In this document: one piece after another, positions 53,528 to 62,360 of the stretch
How the letters are laid out: every line of letters begins with the position of its first letter
How positions within the stretch are numbered: position 1 is the stretch's first letter
Assembly (NCBI RefSeq): GCF_033963835.1
Contig: NZ_JAXBME010000014.1
Location: 1 to 64,000 of the forward strand
DNA length: 64,000 nucleotides
Source: Cytobacillus sp. IB215665
Lineage (GTDB): Bacteria > Bacillota > Bacilli > Bacillales > SM2101
Reading direction: 5' to 3'
Notes under the pieces: generated by a model
Databases searched by the model: none
Told to the model about the DNA's origin: nothing
Seen by the model: the letters and a program-made list of their open reading frames with translations, nothing else
Position numbers and translations under genes: made by a program

Positions 53528-54586
53528 ATGGTACTGGCTTATGTTGCTAACGAAACTGCAAGCGGTAATGTTTCTGTGATTGATACTAAAACACATAGCG
53601 AGATTGCAAGGCTAACAGTTAGCGGTTTTCCTACTAACATAGCGATCACACCTGATGGAAAGCTTGCGTATGTTACAAACGGTGGCTCCGGATTTAATTC
53701 GGTAACAGTCATCGATACTAAAACACATTCCGTTATAGCAAGAGTACCGGTCGGAAGTAATCCAGTGGATGTCAAATTTACACCAGATGGGAAATTAGCA
53801 TATGTCGCAAATCAGGGGGTATTTAGTGTTCAGACTGATAACACTATTTCCGTTATTGATGTGAAAACACATTCAGTTATTGCGACTGTTACCGCAGGAG
53901 ACGCACCCGGGAATATTACTATTACGCCCGATGGAAAGTTCGTCTATGTATCTAATGTTATGGATCGTAGAGTGTCTGTAATTGATACAAAAACACATGC
54001 TGTTATTGCAACCTTATCAGTTAACGATTTTCCGAATACTATCGCCATTACCTCGGACGGCAAGGTTGCCTATGTATCTAATTTTAGCGAACCGGGTATT
54101 GTGTCGGTAATAGATACTAAAACTCACTCGGTAATCGCAAGCGTTACTATCCCAAATAGTTCGCAGGATGTCACAATTACTCCAGATGGAAATCTCGCTT
54201 ATGTTGTAAGTGAAAATCAAAATAATATTGGCACAGTTTCGGTAATTGATGTAAAAACTCACTCAGTAATAAATACAACTCAAGTAGGTAACTTTAATAA
54301 TCGGCCTGATAACGTAGCAATTACACCGAATGGTAAATTAGCGTATGTTGTTACTCGAATTGGGAATACCGTCACGGCCATAGATACTAAAACCCATTCA
54401 ATCATAGCAGTAGTTCGAGTGGGTAGCCAACAAAGTTTTGTTTCTTTTACACCAGACGGAAAACTCGCTTATGTCGGTAATAACGGTAGTAATAACCTCT
54501 CAGTAATTGACACGAAAACTCACTCTATCATCGCAACGGTTCCAGTAGGTAATAACCCGTTAGCTATCGCATTCACACCGAACTAA
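53528..54586 (+). CDS. YVTN beta-propeller protein 1
   Basis: 352 residues made of eight repeats of about 42 residues, each reading roughly LAYV-N---N--SVIDTKTHS then VIATV-VG--P--I-ITPDGK. The chain begins in the middle of a blade and ends with AFTPN, so the first and last strands can close the ring. No signal peptide or anchor is present, so it is made in the cytoplasm or mother cell. YVTN propellers are binding scaffolds and known in surface proteins. AAGGAGGT lies before the start. It is the most diverged of the three intact copies and is followed by a terminator and a terminase remnant. Confidence 0.85.
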   Translation: MVLAYVANETASGNVSVIDTKTHSEIARLTVSGFPTNIAITPDGKLAYVTNGGSGFNSVTVIDTKTHSVIARVPVGSNPVDVKFTPDGKLAYVANQGVFSVQTDNTISVIDVKTHSVIATVTAGDAPGNITITPDGKFVYVSNVMDRRVSVIDTKTHAVIATLSVNDFPNTIAITSDGKVAYVSNFSEPGIVSVIDTKTHSVIASVTIPNSSQDVTITPDGNLAYVVSENQNNIGTVSVIDVKTHSVINTTQVGNFNNRPDNVAITPNGKLAYVVTRIGNTVTAIDTKTHSIIAVVRVGSQQSFVSFTPDGKLAYVGNNGSNNLSVIDTKTHSIIATVPVGNNPLAIAFTPN

Positions 54587-54611
54587 CTAAAAATCACTTT
54601 GACTTTACACT

Positions 54612-54637
54612 CGCCACCAATTGGCGGGCTTTTTTGC
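54612..54637 (+). terminator. Terminator after YVTN gene 1
   Basis: CGCC, ACCAATT, GGCG, then GGCTTTTTT. A mutated version without the T run follows YVTN copy 3 (near 60308). Confidence 0.6.
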
Positions 54638-54667
54638 GTTCACTAAAACTGAAAGGAGGACGATCTT

Positions 54668-55111
54668 ATGGCGTGGGAAAATGGCGAATGGCTCGACTAC
54701 GACCAACGAAAGCATAAAATCGAAGAAATAAACGAAATTATCACGTTAATCGACGCTGAATATACCTCAGCCGAAGATATGCCGGTCGAAATTGCGCAGG
54801 ACTATTTCGAACTAATAGAAAAGCTTGAGCGCTATAACAGAATTCATCGTGGCGAACGAGACTTGCTCTACTTTGAGTATGAATATTTCGGCGAGGACTT
54901 GAACCCTGAAAACTCCGGTAACTGGATTCCGAGCTACGATTTCGATGCGGAAAACGAACCAGCGAGCAACGTATTAGCAAACGCACCATCGTTTCACCAT
55001 GAAATTTGCGGGCTAATGGACGAAGTATCATACGTTAAGTGTAATGATAAGGTCGAAGTCGCAGCGCCCCGATCTCACGCTAAATCGTCGTTTCTTTCAA
55101 AGCCTGCATGA
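54668..55111 (+). pseudogene. Phage terminase large subunit, N-terminal fragment
   Basis: 147 codons starting MAWENGEWLDYDQRKHKIEE after AAAGGAGG. The end EVAAPRSHAKSSFLSKPA is the Walker A-like ATP loop of phage terminase large subunits (APRGHAKSTxxS). The ATPase core and nuclease, normally another 300 or so residues, are missing. It is a truncated remnant of DNA packaging. A second, more decayed copy is at 60369. Confidence 0.7.
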
Positions 55112-55117
55112 TTATAG

Positions 55118-55324
55118 TTATGCGTTGTTTTCATTTTCTTCTTGCACTCTATCAGTCTTTGGATTTATTTTTGAAAGTTTATCATTTATTTCGTTAAGCA
55201 GATAAAGACATCTAAATAGAACTCCTAAACCAACTCCAAAGATTATTGCTAAAGAAGCATTACCAAATAACAGCAAAAAGATTCCACATAAGACTATTGA
55301 AAGTATCGTAAAGCCAAAAGTCAT
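55118..55324 (-). CDS. Small two-helix membrane protein
   Basis: 68 residues from ATG at 55324, six bases after GGGAGGT. Two hydrophobic segments (MTFGFTILSIVLCGIFLLLF and IIFGVGLGVLFRCLYLL) then a polar charged tail (NDKLSKINPKTDRVQEENEN). It is probably a small phage membrane or holin-like protein. Function not recognised. It lies between two phage remnants. Confidence 0.6.
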   Translation of the reverse strand: MTFGFTILSIVLCGIFLLLFGNASLAIIFGVGLGVLFRCLYLLNEINDKLSKINPKTDRVQEENENNA

Positions 55325-55381
55325 AGTAAGACCTCCCTTATAATCTATTAATTATATTACTAAACGAAAGGAGGTGGTGCA

Positions 55382-55758
55382 ATGTTCGAAATAGGCAAGC
55401 AGTTTCCACCGGCGGGAGACGTTGAACGCTTAGCAAAATATAAGCGAGGCAAATCGTTCTTTGACGGTAAGCAACACGAAGTCTATCAACGCGCCTCGGA
55501 ACTATTAAAAGATACTCCATTCGCGTCTCAAATGGAAAAGCTATATATCGCGGTGAACATTATCGATATACTTTGCACGAAGCCAGCCGATCTACTCGTA
55601 AAGAAGCCGAGCAATACGAAATTACTGACGTAGGTAAGCGTTGGGTCGCCAGTTATCACGATCCGATTCGTAGTATCATAAAAAATCTATCGTTAATTGA
55701 GGCGGGATCAATCGTTAAGTTGCTTCGGTTTTTGTGTTTTGTGGAAAAACAATGCTGA
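55382..55758 (+). pseudogene. Phage portal protein remnant, internally deleted
   Basis: The N-terminal part begins MFEIGKQFPPAGDVERLAKY after AAAGGAGGTGG and reads like the start of a SPP1 gp6-type portal protein (FDGKQHEVYQRASELLKDTP, AVNIIDILCTKPADLL). At about 55605 the sequence jumps to another frame that continues RKEAEQYEITDVGKRWVASY and runs to 55758. The central few hundred residues are absent, so this is a deletion product. Confidence 0.65.
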
Positions 55759-55765
55759 TTCAAAA

Positions 55766-55794
55766 AATCACTTTGACTTTAATTCGCATACACT
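55766..55794 (+). promoter_or_regulatory. SigmaE/K-like promoter of YVTN gene 2
   Basis: AATCAC, 15 bases, CATACACT, identical to copy 1 from the CAAAAAATCAC block to the start codon. Confidence 0.5.
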
Positions 55795-55826
55795 GTTATA
55801 AACGATTGTAAGGAGGTCGGTACGAT

Positions 55827-56882
55827 ATGGTACTGGCTTATGTATCAAACGATGGCTCCGAAACAATATCAGTCATAGATACGAAAACCCATGATGTAAT
55901 CGCTACTGTATCTGTAGCAGGGTCGCCGGACACTATAGCGTTCACCCCTGACGGTAAAATAGCTTATGTGTTGTTTTCAGATCCAGGTAGTGATATGGCT
56001 TTTGTAGCTGTAATCGATGTTAAAGAACATTCAGTTATCGCTACTGTCCCATTGGGGATAGACTTAGATTTTGTTAACGGTATAAATTTTACGGCAGACG
56101 GAAAGTTTGCTTATGCAACGAATGCTGGCTCTAATAACATATCGGTCATAGACACGAAAACCCATTCTGTAATAGCTACAGTAAACGTGGGTGGAAGTCC
56201 CGTGTTTGTCGATTTTAATCCGGATGGAAAACTCGCTTACGTTGTGAATAGGGGTTCAAATAACATTTCAGTCATAGATACGAAAACGCACTCTGTAATA
56301 GCAACCGTTCCAGTTGGGTCGGTTCCAGTAGCATTCGCATTTACATCCGATGGAAAGTTAGCTTATATAGCTAATGAAGGATCGTTTGATAATCCAAGTA
56401 ATAGCGTGTCAGTAATAGATACAAAAACTCATTCTGTTATCGCTACTGTGCATGTAGGAAATGAACCACGCAATGTTAAAATAACACCGGATGGGAAACT
56501 TGCTTATGTAGTGAATACCAGCGATGCTTCAGTTTCGGTCGTTAATTTGAAAACTAACATTACTATCGCAACTGTGTTTGTTAGTGCTGGAAGTACACCC
56601 CCTACAGGAATAGCCATTTCACCGGATGGAAAGTTAGTATATATCAATGCTTCGGAAGGAGATGCGGTAACGGCAATAGATACGAAAACTCATGCTGTGG
56701 TAGCGACAGTTCAAGTGGGTAACAATCAACTTTTCTCTGAATTTACTCCGGATGGAAAACTTGCTTATGTTGGAAATGCTACTCAAGGAACAGTTTCGGT
56801 AATCGATGTAAAAACCCATTCAGTTATCGCAACTGTCGATGTTGGAGATAGACCGATAGCTATTGCATTTACACCGCAGTAA
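55827..56882 (+). CDS. YVTN beta-propeller protein 2
   Basis: 351 residues, eight blades of the same kind as copy 1 (SNNISVIDTKTHSVIATV and similar). It is much closer to copy 3 than to copy 1, including long stretches of identical DNA, so the two duplicated recently. The same half-blade start (MVLAYVSND) and AFTPQ end close the ring. No export signal. Start fixed by AAGGAGGT. A terminator follows at 56915. Confidence 0.85.
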   Translation: MVLAYVSNDGSETISVIDTKTHDVIATVSVAGSPDTIAFTPDGKIAYVLFSDPGSDMAFVAVIDVKEHSVIATVPLGIDLDFVNGINFTADGKFAYATNAGSNNISVIDTKTHSVIATVNVGGSPVFVDFNPDGKLAYVVNRGSNNISVIDTKTHSVIATVPVGSVPVAFAFTSDGKLAYIANEGSFDNPSNSVSVIDTKTHSVIATVHVGNEPRNVKITPDGKLAYVVNTSDASVSVVNLKTNITIATVFVSAGSTPPTGIAISPDGKLVYINASEGDAVTAIDTKTHAVVATVQVGNNQLFSEFTPDGKLAYVGNATQGTVSVIDVKTHSVIATVDVGDRPIAIAFTPQ

Positions 56883-56914
56883 ATAATTTAACTTAAACTA
56901 AATTCATGCACGCC

Positions 56915-56974
56915 ACCAATAATATTTCAAACCTTTTTAGGTAAAATAAGCATCTATCTTTGGTGCTTTTTTTA
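56915..56974 (+). terminator. Terminator after YVTN gene 2
   Basis: CACCAA pairs with TTGGTG at 56960-56965, then CTTTTTTTATTTTG. Confidence 0.6.
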
Positions 56975-56998
56975 TTTTGTAATAACGGAGGTGACAGG

Positions 56999-57097
56999 AT
57001 AACTAACATTCTAGTAATCTATCGTTCAACAGGCGAAGAAGTCACGGTTGATTACCTTATAACTAATCTCCGTCAAGCTACGGCATTGCAGGCGTAA
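56999..57097 (+). pseudogene. Small phage frame with lost start codon
   Basis: 32 codons (TNILVIYRSTGEEVTVDYLI, then TNLRQATALQA) sit directly after CGGAGGTGACAGG, but the start position is ATA, not ATG. I see no other start. Function unknown. Confidence 0.4.
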
Positions 57098-57235
57098 GGA
57101 AGCCGAGCATTAAAAGTGCAAATTTTTTCGTAATCTTTATCACAGTAATCAGAGATTTTAATAGGATAGTTAATTGCTTACATCGAAATAAAAACGGATG
57201 CCCTCAGCAAGATAATTTTGGTTGAGGGCGGTTGA

Positions 57236-57661
57236 TTATTGATTAGGTACCGATGTACTGATACATCTCTCTATTGTTCTAAATGAGTATTCAATCCTAC
57301 AAGCATCTTCATCATCCACACAGTTCGCTGTAATATCAGTTACATTTGGAAAAGAAAAACTTATAGAGTTGCTATTATCGGCTAAATTGGCTAATGGTCG
57401 AATATTTTTTGTTATAACCGAACCATTTGTTGTGATATTTATTTCTAGCCCATCACCAGTCAATAAAGTAATAGTTCCACATAAAACCCCAGTAGAAGTA
57501 GGAGCTCCACAGTAAATTTGAAATTGGTCGGTATCTTCTACAAGATAAGTTCCCATAAAATCACAAGTAGGAACCGGACAATCGCAACAAACGGTCTTTT
57601 CTGACGTGGTAAGCGTCTTAGTACTACCGCAACACGATGATTTTGAAACATACGCGCTCAT
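57236..57661 (-). CDS. Ena/DUF3992-like endospore appendage subunit 1
   Basis: 141 residues from ATG at 57661 after GAGGT. The N-terminus has the Cys-pair connector SSCCGSTKTLTTSEKTVCCD typical of Ena proteins (CC then a later C), followed by a single beta-rich jellyroll-like domain with GVLCGTITLLTGDGLEINI and a Cys-containing C-terminus. Ena fibres of Bacillus spores are built of such DUF3992 subunits crosslinked by disulfides through the N-terminal connector. Cys-rich throughout (11 Cys). Upstream TTGATT...TATTGTATG on the plus strand reads on the minus strand as AATCAA, 15 bases, CATACAATA, a sigmaK-like promoter. Confidence 0.55.
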   Translation of the reverse strand: MSAYVSKSSCCGSTKTLTTSEKTVCCDCPVPTCDFMGTYLVEDTDQFQIYCGAPTSTGVLCGTITLLTGDGLEINITTNGSVITKNIRPLANLADNSNSISFSFPNVTDITANCVDDEDACRIEYSFRTIERCISTSVPNQ

Positions 57662-57692
57662 TATTCTACCTCATTTCATAGTTTGTTTGCGG

Positions 57693-57722
57693 TATTGTAT
57701 GGTTAATTAACTCGTTTTGATT
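57693..57722 (-). promoter_or_regulatory. SigmaK-like promoter of Ena-like gene 1
   Basis: Minus strand: AATCAA, 15 bases, CATACAATA. It matches sigmaK -10 CATAnnnTA, and is about 30 bases before the ATG. Confidence 0.45.
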
Positions 57723-57818
57723 AGACGGATGAGTAAATATTTTGATGTTTAACAGCTAATCGCAATCAACGCAATTGGCTTTTAATTTTAATTAATTTGA
57801 AAGGGGATATTTAAAAAT

Positions 57819-57962
57819 GGTCACTGGACATCAGAATCTTTGAAAAAGAAATTATTTGAAATGTTATCGAATGAAGAAAAGATTAATCCTCAGAGTATAG
57901 GGCACTTAAAGGGTTTTATAGAGATGCGAAAAAGGTATACGGCTCTTATGAGTAGTTCATAA
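57819..57962 (+). pseudogene. Phage small protein with damaged start
   Basis: 47 codons with protein-like sequence (GHWTSESLKKKLFEMLSNEE, then KINPQSIGHLKGFIEMRKRY) and a stop at 57960-57962. ATG at 57817 is out of frame by one base, so a lost G just after the start would explain it. The family is not recognised. Confidence 0.4.
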
Positions 57963-58071
57963 AAGAATGCGGACTAATTCTTGCTGCACATTTCCATAGA
58001 AATAGGATCATAAGCTCAATTAAAAGTAACGCAACCCTTCTATCCTTGATGTCGGTTGAGGTCGTAAGTCC

Positions 58072-58100
58072 AATCACGGTAAAAATACGAGCATATTATA
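58072..58100 (+). promoter_or_regulatory. SigmaK-like promoter of Ena-like gene 2
   Basis: AATCAC, 14 bases, CATATTATA (exact CATAnnnTA), about 30 bases before the ATG. Confidence 0.5.
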
Positions 58101-58130
58101 TCGTAAATCTGTGATTATGGAGGTTGAGCG

Positions 58131-58523
58131 ATGTCTCAGTATAAGAAAGTAAGTACATGTTGTGGAAGTACAATTGTAAAGGAAGAAAAAGCGTGTGAAT
58201 GCCCGTGTTTTCAAACGTTACCTGAAAATATTACGGCTAACTTTTCGGTAAGTAGTAACAATACATCCTCGGAATTATACAATGGTAAAGCAATTGGGAT
58301 TATAGGTACACTCTTATTACAAGGACCATCTGCGGGAGATGATGTAAGGTTTGACTTTTATTCAAATGGTACATTAAACAAGTCTATATCTTTAACTTTC
58401 GATGATTTTAACAAATTTTTTACATGTGACAACGTAACTAGAATTGAAGTAGTGTATGTGAGTGGTCCGGACTTAGTTGTTGGGTTAATGCGTTGGGGTG
58501 GAGTAAGTGAGCCTTGTAAGTAA
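58131..58523 (+). CDS. Ena/DUF3992-like endospore appendage subunit 2
   Basis: 130 residues from ATG at 58131 after TGGAGG. The N-terminal connector is STCCGSTIVKEEKACECPC (CC, then C after ten residues). The body has ENITANFSVSSNNTSSELYN, GTLLLQGPSAGDDVRFDFYS and CDNVTRIEVVYVSGPDLVVG, resembling the DUF3992 jellyroll. It has a nearly perfect sigmaK-like promoter. It may assemble into a disulfide-linked fibre on the spore. It is a paralogue of the genes at 57236 (more distant) and 60759 (closer). Confidence 0.6.
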   Translation: MSQYKKVSTCCGSTIVKEEKACECPCFQTLPENITANFSVSSNNTSSELYNGKAIGIIGTLLLQGPSAGDDVRFDFYSNGTLNKSISLTFDDFNKFFTCDNVTRIEVVYVSGPDLVVGLMRWGGVSEPCK

Positions 58524-58544
58524 ATAAGTCTGCACGGTGCACCC

Positions 58545-59085
58545 AACGTGGGATACTTCATTGGAAACACAACGAGAACTATTGGAGCAAGTGGAAACAG
58601 AAGTGATATACTCGGATTTTTATACCGGAACAAAAGGTGATCGACCTCAATTAAAAGAGTTATAGAATAAGATTAACACAACCGACACGCTTATAGTTAC
58701 AAAGCTAAACAGGTTTGAACGGTAGACGGTCGAGGGAACTAAGATAATTAAAGAACTGTTTGAGTACGGTGTGAGGGTGAACATATTGAATCTTGGCGTT
58801 ATTGAAAATACACCGACAGGCCGATTAATATTTAACGTATTCATGAGTTTCGCTGAGTTTGAGGGTAATATGATTATTGAACGCACACAGGAAGGAAAGG
58901 CTATAGCTAGACAACGTAGTGATTATGTTGAAGGTAAATCGAAGAAATACAGCAGGAAACAAATAGAGCATGCGTTTGAGTTACTAGAGAGTAATTCGGA
59001 TAAAAAAGTTGAGGAAGTAATGTGCATAAGTAAGAGTACATTAATACGGGTTAAGAGATTGAAGGGAAAAGGCGGTCAATCATGA
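58545..59085 (+). pseudogene. Serine recombinase, interrupted
   Basis: A resolvase/invertase-type protein can be traced: LETQRELLEQVETEVIYSDF, TGTKGDRPQLKEL (stop), TDTLIVTKLNRFER (stop), then the open part VRVNILNLGVIENTPTGRLI and FAEFEGNMIIERTQEGKAIA with a C-terminal HTH region (YSRKQIEHAFELLESN, MCISKSTLIRVKRL). The catalytic Ser region at the N-terminus is lost and two in-frame stops (near 58664 and 58723) remain. Non-functional. It sits between Ena-like gene 2 and YVTN gene 3. Confidence 0.8.
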
Positions 59086-59165
59086 CGGTCTTTTTTATTT
59101 TTCTGACCCCCAAGCGCCTCCATCAGAATCACTCTAACTGACAGAGAAATATTGCGGATTCAAAA

Positions 59166-59196
59166 AATCACTTTGATCTTTAAGTTAGCATACATT
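59166..59196 (+). promoter_or_regulatory. SigmaE/K-like promoter of YVTN gene 3
   Basis: AATCAC, 17 bases, CATACATT. The sigmaA-type -10 seen in copies 1 and 2 is changed here to GGTAAA, whereas the CATACA element is kept. Confidence 0.45.
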
Positions 59197-59228
59197 GGTA
59201 AAAACGATTGTAAGGAGGTCTGTACACT

Positions 59229-60284
59229 ATGGTACTTGCTTATGTTTCAAACAGCCAATCCCAAACAATATCAATCATAGATACGGCAACCCACGCTGTT
59301 ATTGCTACTGTTTCTGTAGAAGGACCGCCGGACACTATTGCAATCACACCTGATGGTAAATTGGCATATGTGTTGTTTGCAGATGACGCAAGTGATATGG
59401 CTTTTGTGTCTGTAATCGATGTCAAAACACACTCAGTAATTGCTACTGTCCCATTAGGGATAGACTTAAATTTTGTTAACGGTATAACTTTTACAACTAA
59501 TGGAAAACTCGCATATGCAACGAATGCTGGCTCTAATAACATATCGGTCATAGACACGAAAACACACTCTGTAATTGCTACAGTAAACGTGGGTGGAAGG
59601 CCCGTGTTTGTCGATTTTACTCCGGATGGAAAACTAGCTTACGTTGTGAATAGGGGTTCAAATAACATTTCAGTCATAGATACGAAAACGCACTCTGTAA
59701 TAGCAACCGTTCCAGTTGGGTCGGTTCCAGTAGCATTCGTATTTACACCTGATGGAAAGTTAGCTTATGTAGCTAATGAAGGATCGTTTGATAATCCAAG
59801 TAATACCGTGTCAGTAATAGATACAAAAACTCATTCTGTTATCACTACTGTGAGGGTAGGAAATGAACCATGCGATGTGAAAATAACACCGGATGGGAAG
59901 CTTGCTTACGTAGTGAATACCAGCGATGCTTCAGTTTCAGTCGTTGATGTGAAAACTAACATTACTATTTCAACTGTGTTTGTAAGTTCTGGAAGTACGC
60001 CCCCTACAGGGATCACCATTTCACCGGATGGAAAGTTAGTATATATCAATTCTTCAACTGGAGATGCGGTAACGGTAATAGATACGAAAACTCATGCTGT
60101 GGTAGCGACAGTTCAAGTAGGTAACAATCAACTTTTTTCTGAATTTACTCCGGATGGAAAATTTGCTTGCGTAGGAAATGTTGTGGAGGGAACTGTATCG
60201 GTAATCGACGTAAAAACCCATTCTGTTATTGCAACCATTGACGTTGGAGATAGACCGTTAGTTATTGCATTTACTCCGTATTAA
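59229..60284 (+). CDS. YVTN beta-propeller protein 3
   Basis: 351 residues, eight blades (GSNNISVIDTKTHSVIATV). Near-identical in large parts to copy 2, with scattered changes. The MVLAYVSNSQ start and AFTPY end allow ring closure. No signal peptide. AAGGAGGT lies before the start. The unit downstream, a mutated terminator and a broken terminase copy, repeats the order seen after copy 1. Confidence 0.85.
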   Translation: MVLAYVSNSQSQTISIIDTATHAVIATVSVEGPPDTIAITPDGKLAYVLFADDASDMAFVSVIDVKTHSVIATVPLGIDLNFVNGITFTTNGKLAYATNAGSNNISVIDTKTHSVIATVNVGGRPVFVDFTPDGKLAYVVNRGSNNISVIDTKTHSVIATVPVGSVPVAFVFTPDGKLAYVANEGSFDNPSNTVSVIDTKTHSVITTVRVGNEPCDVKITPDGKLAYVVNTSDASVSVVDVKTNITISTVFVSSGSTPPTGITISPDGKLVYINSSTGDAVTVIDTKTHAVVATVQVGNNQLFSEFTPDGKFACVGNVVEGTVSVIDVKTHSVIATIDVGDRPLVIAFTPY

Positions 60285-60368
60285 TATAATCTAACCTAAT
60301 ATAAATTCACGCTCCCGATCAATCGGCGGGCTATTTGGCTTGCACTAAAACTAGAGAAGGACGATCTT

Positions 60369-60641
60369 ATGGCGTGGGAAAATGGCGAATGGCTCGACTA
60401 CGATCAACGAAAGCACTAAATCGAAGAAATAAACGAAATTATTACGTTAATTGACGCTGAAAACGATTCAGCCGACGAAATGCAGGTGGAAAGCGTGCAA
60501 GACTACTTCCAAGTAATCAAAAACTCGAACGCTATAACCGAATTCACAATGGAGCGTGACTTGCTCTATCTCGCATACGAATATTTCGGCGAGAATTTGA
60601 ACCCGGAAAATTGCTCAAATTGGAAACCATTTTATAAGTAG
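60369..60641 (+). pseudogene. Second terminase large-subunit remnant
   Basis: It begins exactly like the fragment at 54668 (MAWENGEWLDYDQRKH), then a stop appears at codon 17 by a base change (AAA to TAA). Later a frameshift occurs, and the tail reads LLYLAYEYFGENLNPEN, ending at a stop near 60641, before the Walker A region. This is a more decayed duplicate of the same cassette. Confidence 0.8.
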
Positions 60642-60696
60642 GGACTCGAAAGGATTACAAGTGAAAAAAAGCGTAGTTGTTTCGTTTTATACGTCC

Positions 60697-60725
60697 AATC
60701 AAGTATAAGACTCACGCTATATAAT
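60697..60725 (+). promoter_or_regulatory. Possible promoter of Ena-like gene 3
   Basis: AATCAA, 14 bases, CTATATAAT. Alternatively CATATTAAA at 60728-60736 is a -10. The downstream CTGTGATTATGGAGG leader is shared with Ena-like gene 2. Confidence 0.3.
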
Positions 60726-60758
60726 ATCATATTAAACTGTGATTATGGAGGAATAACA

Positions 60759-61154
60759 ATGACTCAATATAAAAAGGTAACAACGTGTTGCGGGAGTACT
60801 ATCAAGGAAGGAAAAACGTGTGATTGTCCGTGTCAATTGATTACTGAAACCTCATCTCTTGATTATTTAGAATTATCGACGGGGGATGTAATAGAGGCAT
60901 ACAATGGGAGACCAATTGGATTACACGGTGAAGCTGAACTTACTGTTTCTGACCCAACAGGAAATGAAAGAGTAGTTATTAACTTTACTGTAAATGGTGT
61001 AATACAGCCTATAACTCTAGATCAAGCTACTAAAAACACTAACAAGCTCTTTTCATTTAAAAATGTAACAAGAGTAGAAATAACGGATATAATTGGAGAT
61101 GAAAATGTTTCTGTTGATATAAATTGTGATGGTATGACAGAGCCATGTAGTTAG
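60759..61154 (+). CDS. Ena/DUF3992-like endospore appendage subunit 3
   Basis: 131 residues from ATG at 60759 after TGGAGG. Connector TTCCGSTIK, seven Cys in all: TTCC near the start, then CDCPCQ, and one at the C-terminus (DCDG/EPCS). Body: GRPIGLHGEAELTVSDPTGN, VINFTVNGVIQPITLDQ and FSFKNVTRVEITDIIGDENV, aligned to gene 2 throughout (NVTRIEV/NVTRVEI and both ending in EPC). It is a paralogue of gene 2 and probably part of the same fibre or a variant of it. Confidence 0.6.
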   Translation: MTQYKKVTTCCGSTIKEGKTCDCPCQLITETSSLDYLELSTGDVIEAYNGRPIGLHGEAELTVSDPTGNERVVINFTVNGVIQPITLDQATKNTNKLFSFKNVTRVEITDIIGDENVSVDINCDGMTEPCS

Positions 61155-61444
61155 GTGTCAGCACAGCACATCTGACGTATATCCTTCTAACATTTTCGCC
61201 TTAAAGTAGAAATCGTATGCAGTATTGTATCGTAGTAAAGCATATGATTCACTTTATAAATACCGTCACATCAACGTTTGTGAATGCGTATTGGTTCCTA
61301 TAGCTGCTATTATGTAAGTAGTAACGAATGACGTATACAGCGATATACACAAATCGGAGTGATGTCGCAAAGAGAAAACGACTGACCCTCCAGCGCGCCC
61401 AGCGAATAGCCTTTATCAGATAGAAGAACAATGCAGATTCAAAA

Positions 61445-61474
61445 AATCACTTTGACCTTACGCTCGCATACATT
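61445..61474 (+). promoter_or_regulatory. SigmaE/K-like promoter of YVTN copy 4
   Basis: AATCAC, 16 bases, CATACATT. The promoter block survives although the gene behind it is broken. Confidence 0.4.
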
Positions 61475-61506
61475 AATAAAAACGATTGTAAGGAGGTTGG
61501 TACACT

Positions 61507-61924
61507 CTGGTACTGGCTTACGTTGTGAATTCAAGTGAGAGAGTTTCAGTTATTGATACGAAAACACAATTTGTTTTTGCTACAGTGTTGGTAGGCCGGG
61601 GCTGATAATATTGCGATTTCATCCGACGGGAAACTAGCTTATGTTTCTTTCACTAGAAATGTGATTGGTGGAGTGTCAGTAATTGATACGAAAACACACT
61701 GGGTTATTGCAACTATTCAAGTAGAGGTTGTGCCCGTAGATATCATTTTTACACCGGATAGTAAACTTGCTTATATTGTTATCGAGGTGGATGATAATGT
61801 ATCTGTGATTGAGCTTCAAGCTCTTAATATGGGTGATACTATTGAAGTTCAGATCCAAACTGCCAATTTATCAGCAGGATCTGGTTACAATATTCCAGTT
61901 TTGGATATAATCAGATACACTTAA
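61507..61924 (+). pseudogene. YVTN beta-propeller copy 4, broken
   Basis: The ATG is CTG at 61507 (CTGGTACTGGCTTACG matches ATGGTACTGGCTTATG of the intact copies). An extra base in the G run near 61597-61600 shifts the frame and gives a stop. The rest (61601-61924) has only about three blades (SVIDTKTHWVIATIQVEVVP) and ends in an unrelated tail, EVQIQTANLSAGSGYNIPVL. Inactive. Confidence 0.85.
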
Positions 61925-62360
61925 TTGATGTTTAGGATTCTTAATACATTTTTTTTGCACGACTATGTACAACACATTCAATTTTTTTTAGCTTGTATAA
62001 TATAATACCAATTATTAGAAGGGTTATTTTTGGTTAATCGTTATAAAAAGCTCATTAGTGTTATAAGTCTCAGTCAACTTTTCTTAAAATTTAAGAGGAA
62101 AAATAGGGGACCTTAATTTTGTTAAATTACTTTGGAATATGAGTTATGCATAATTAGTGATGAAAATAGTGAGTAATAAACACAAGTTGGTTGTGTTTAC
62201 TACTCATTATTTTATTAGCAAAACTTTTTATATTTTTGCGTGTTGATCAATTGTTGATGAATTGTAGACCAATTGTGTCAGCATTAGCCAATAATGAACA
62301 GAAATAAATTGATTGGAAACAGACGAAACCCCTATAAATCTATGCTTTATTCCAGTTTAG
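61925..62360. other. Right part of the island, no gene seen
   Basis: AT-rich. A GTTGATGAATTGTAGACCAA stretch near 62252 resembles the int-proximal GATGAATTGTTGACGAATTG at 45851, which suggests a further relic of an attachment region. Confidence 0.4.
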
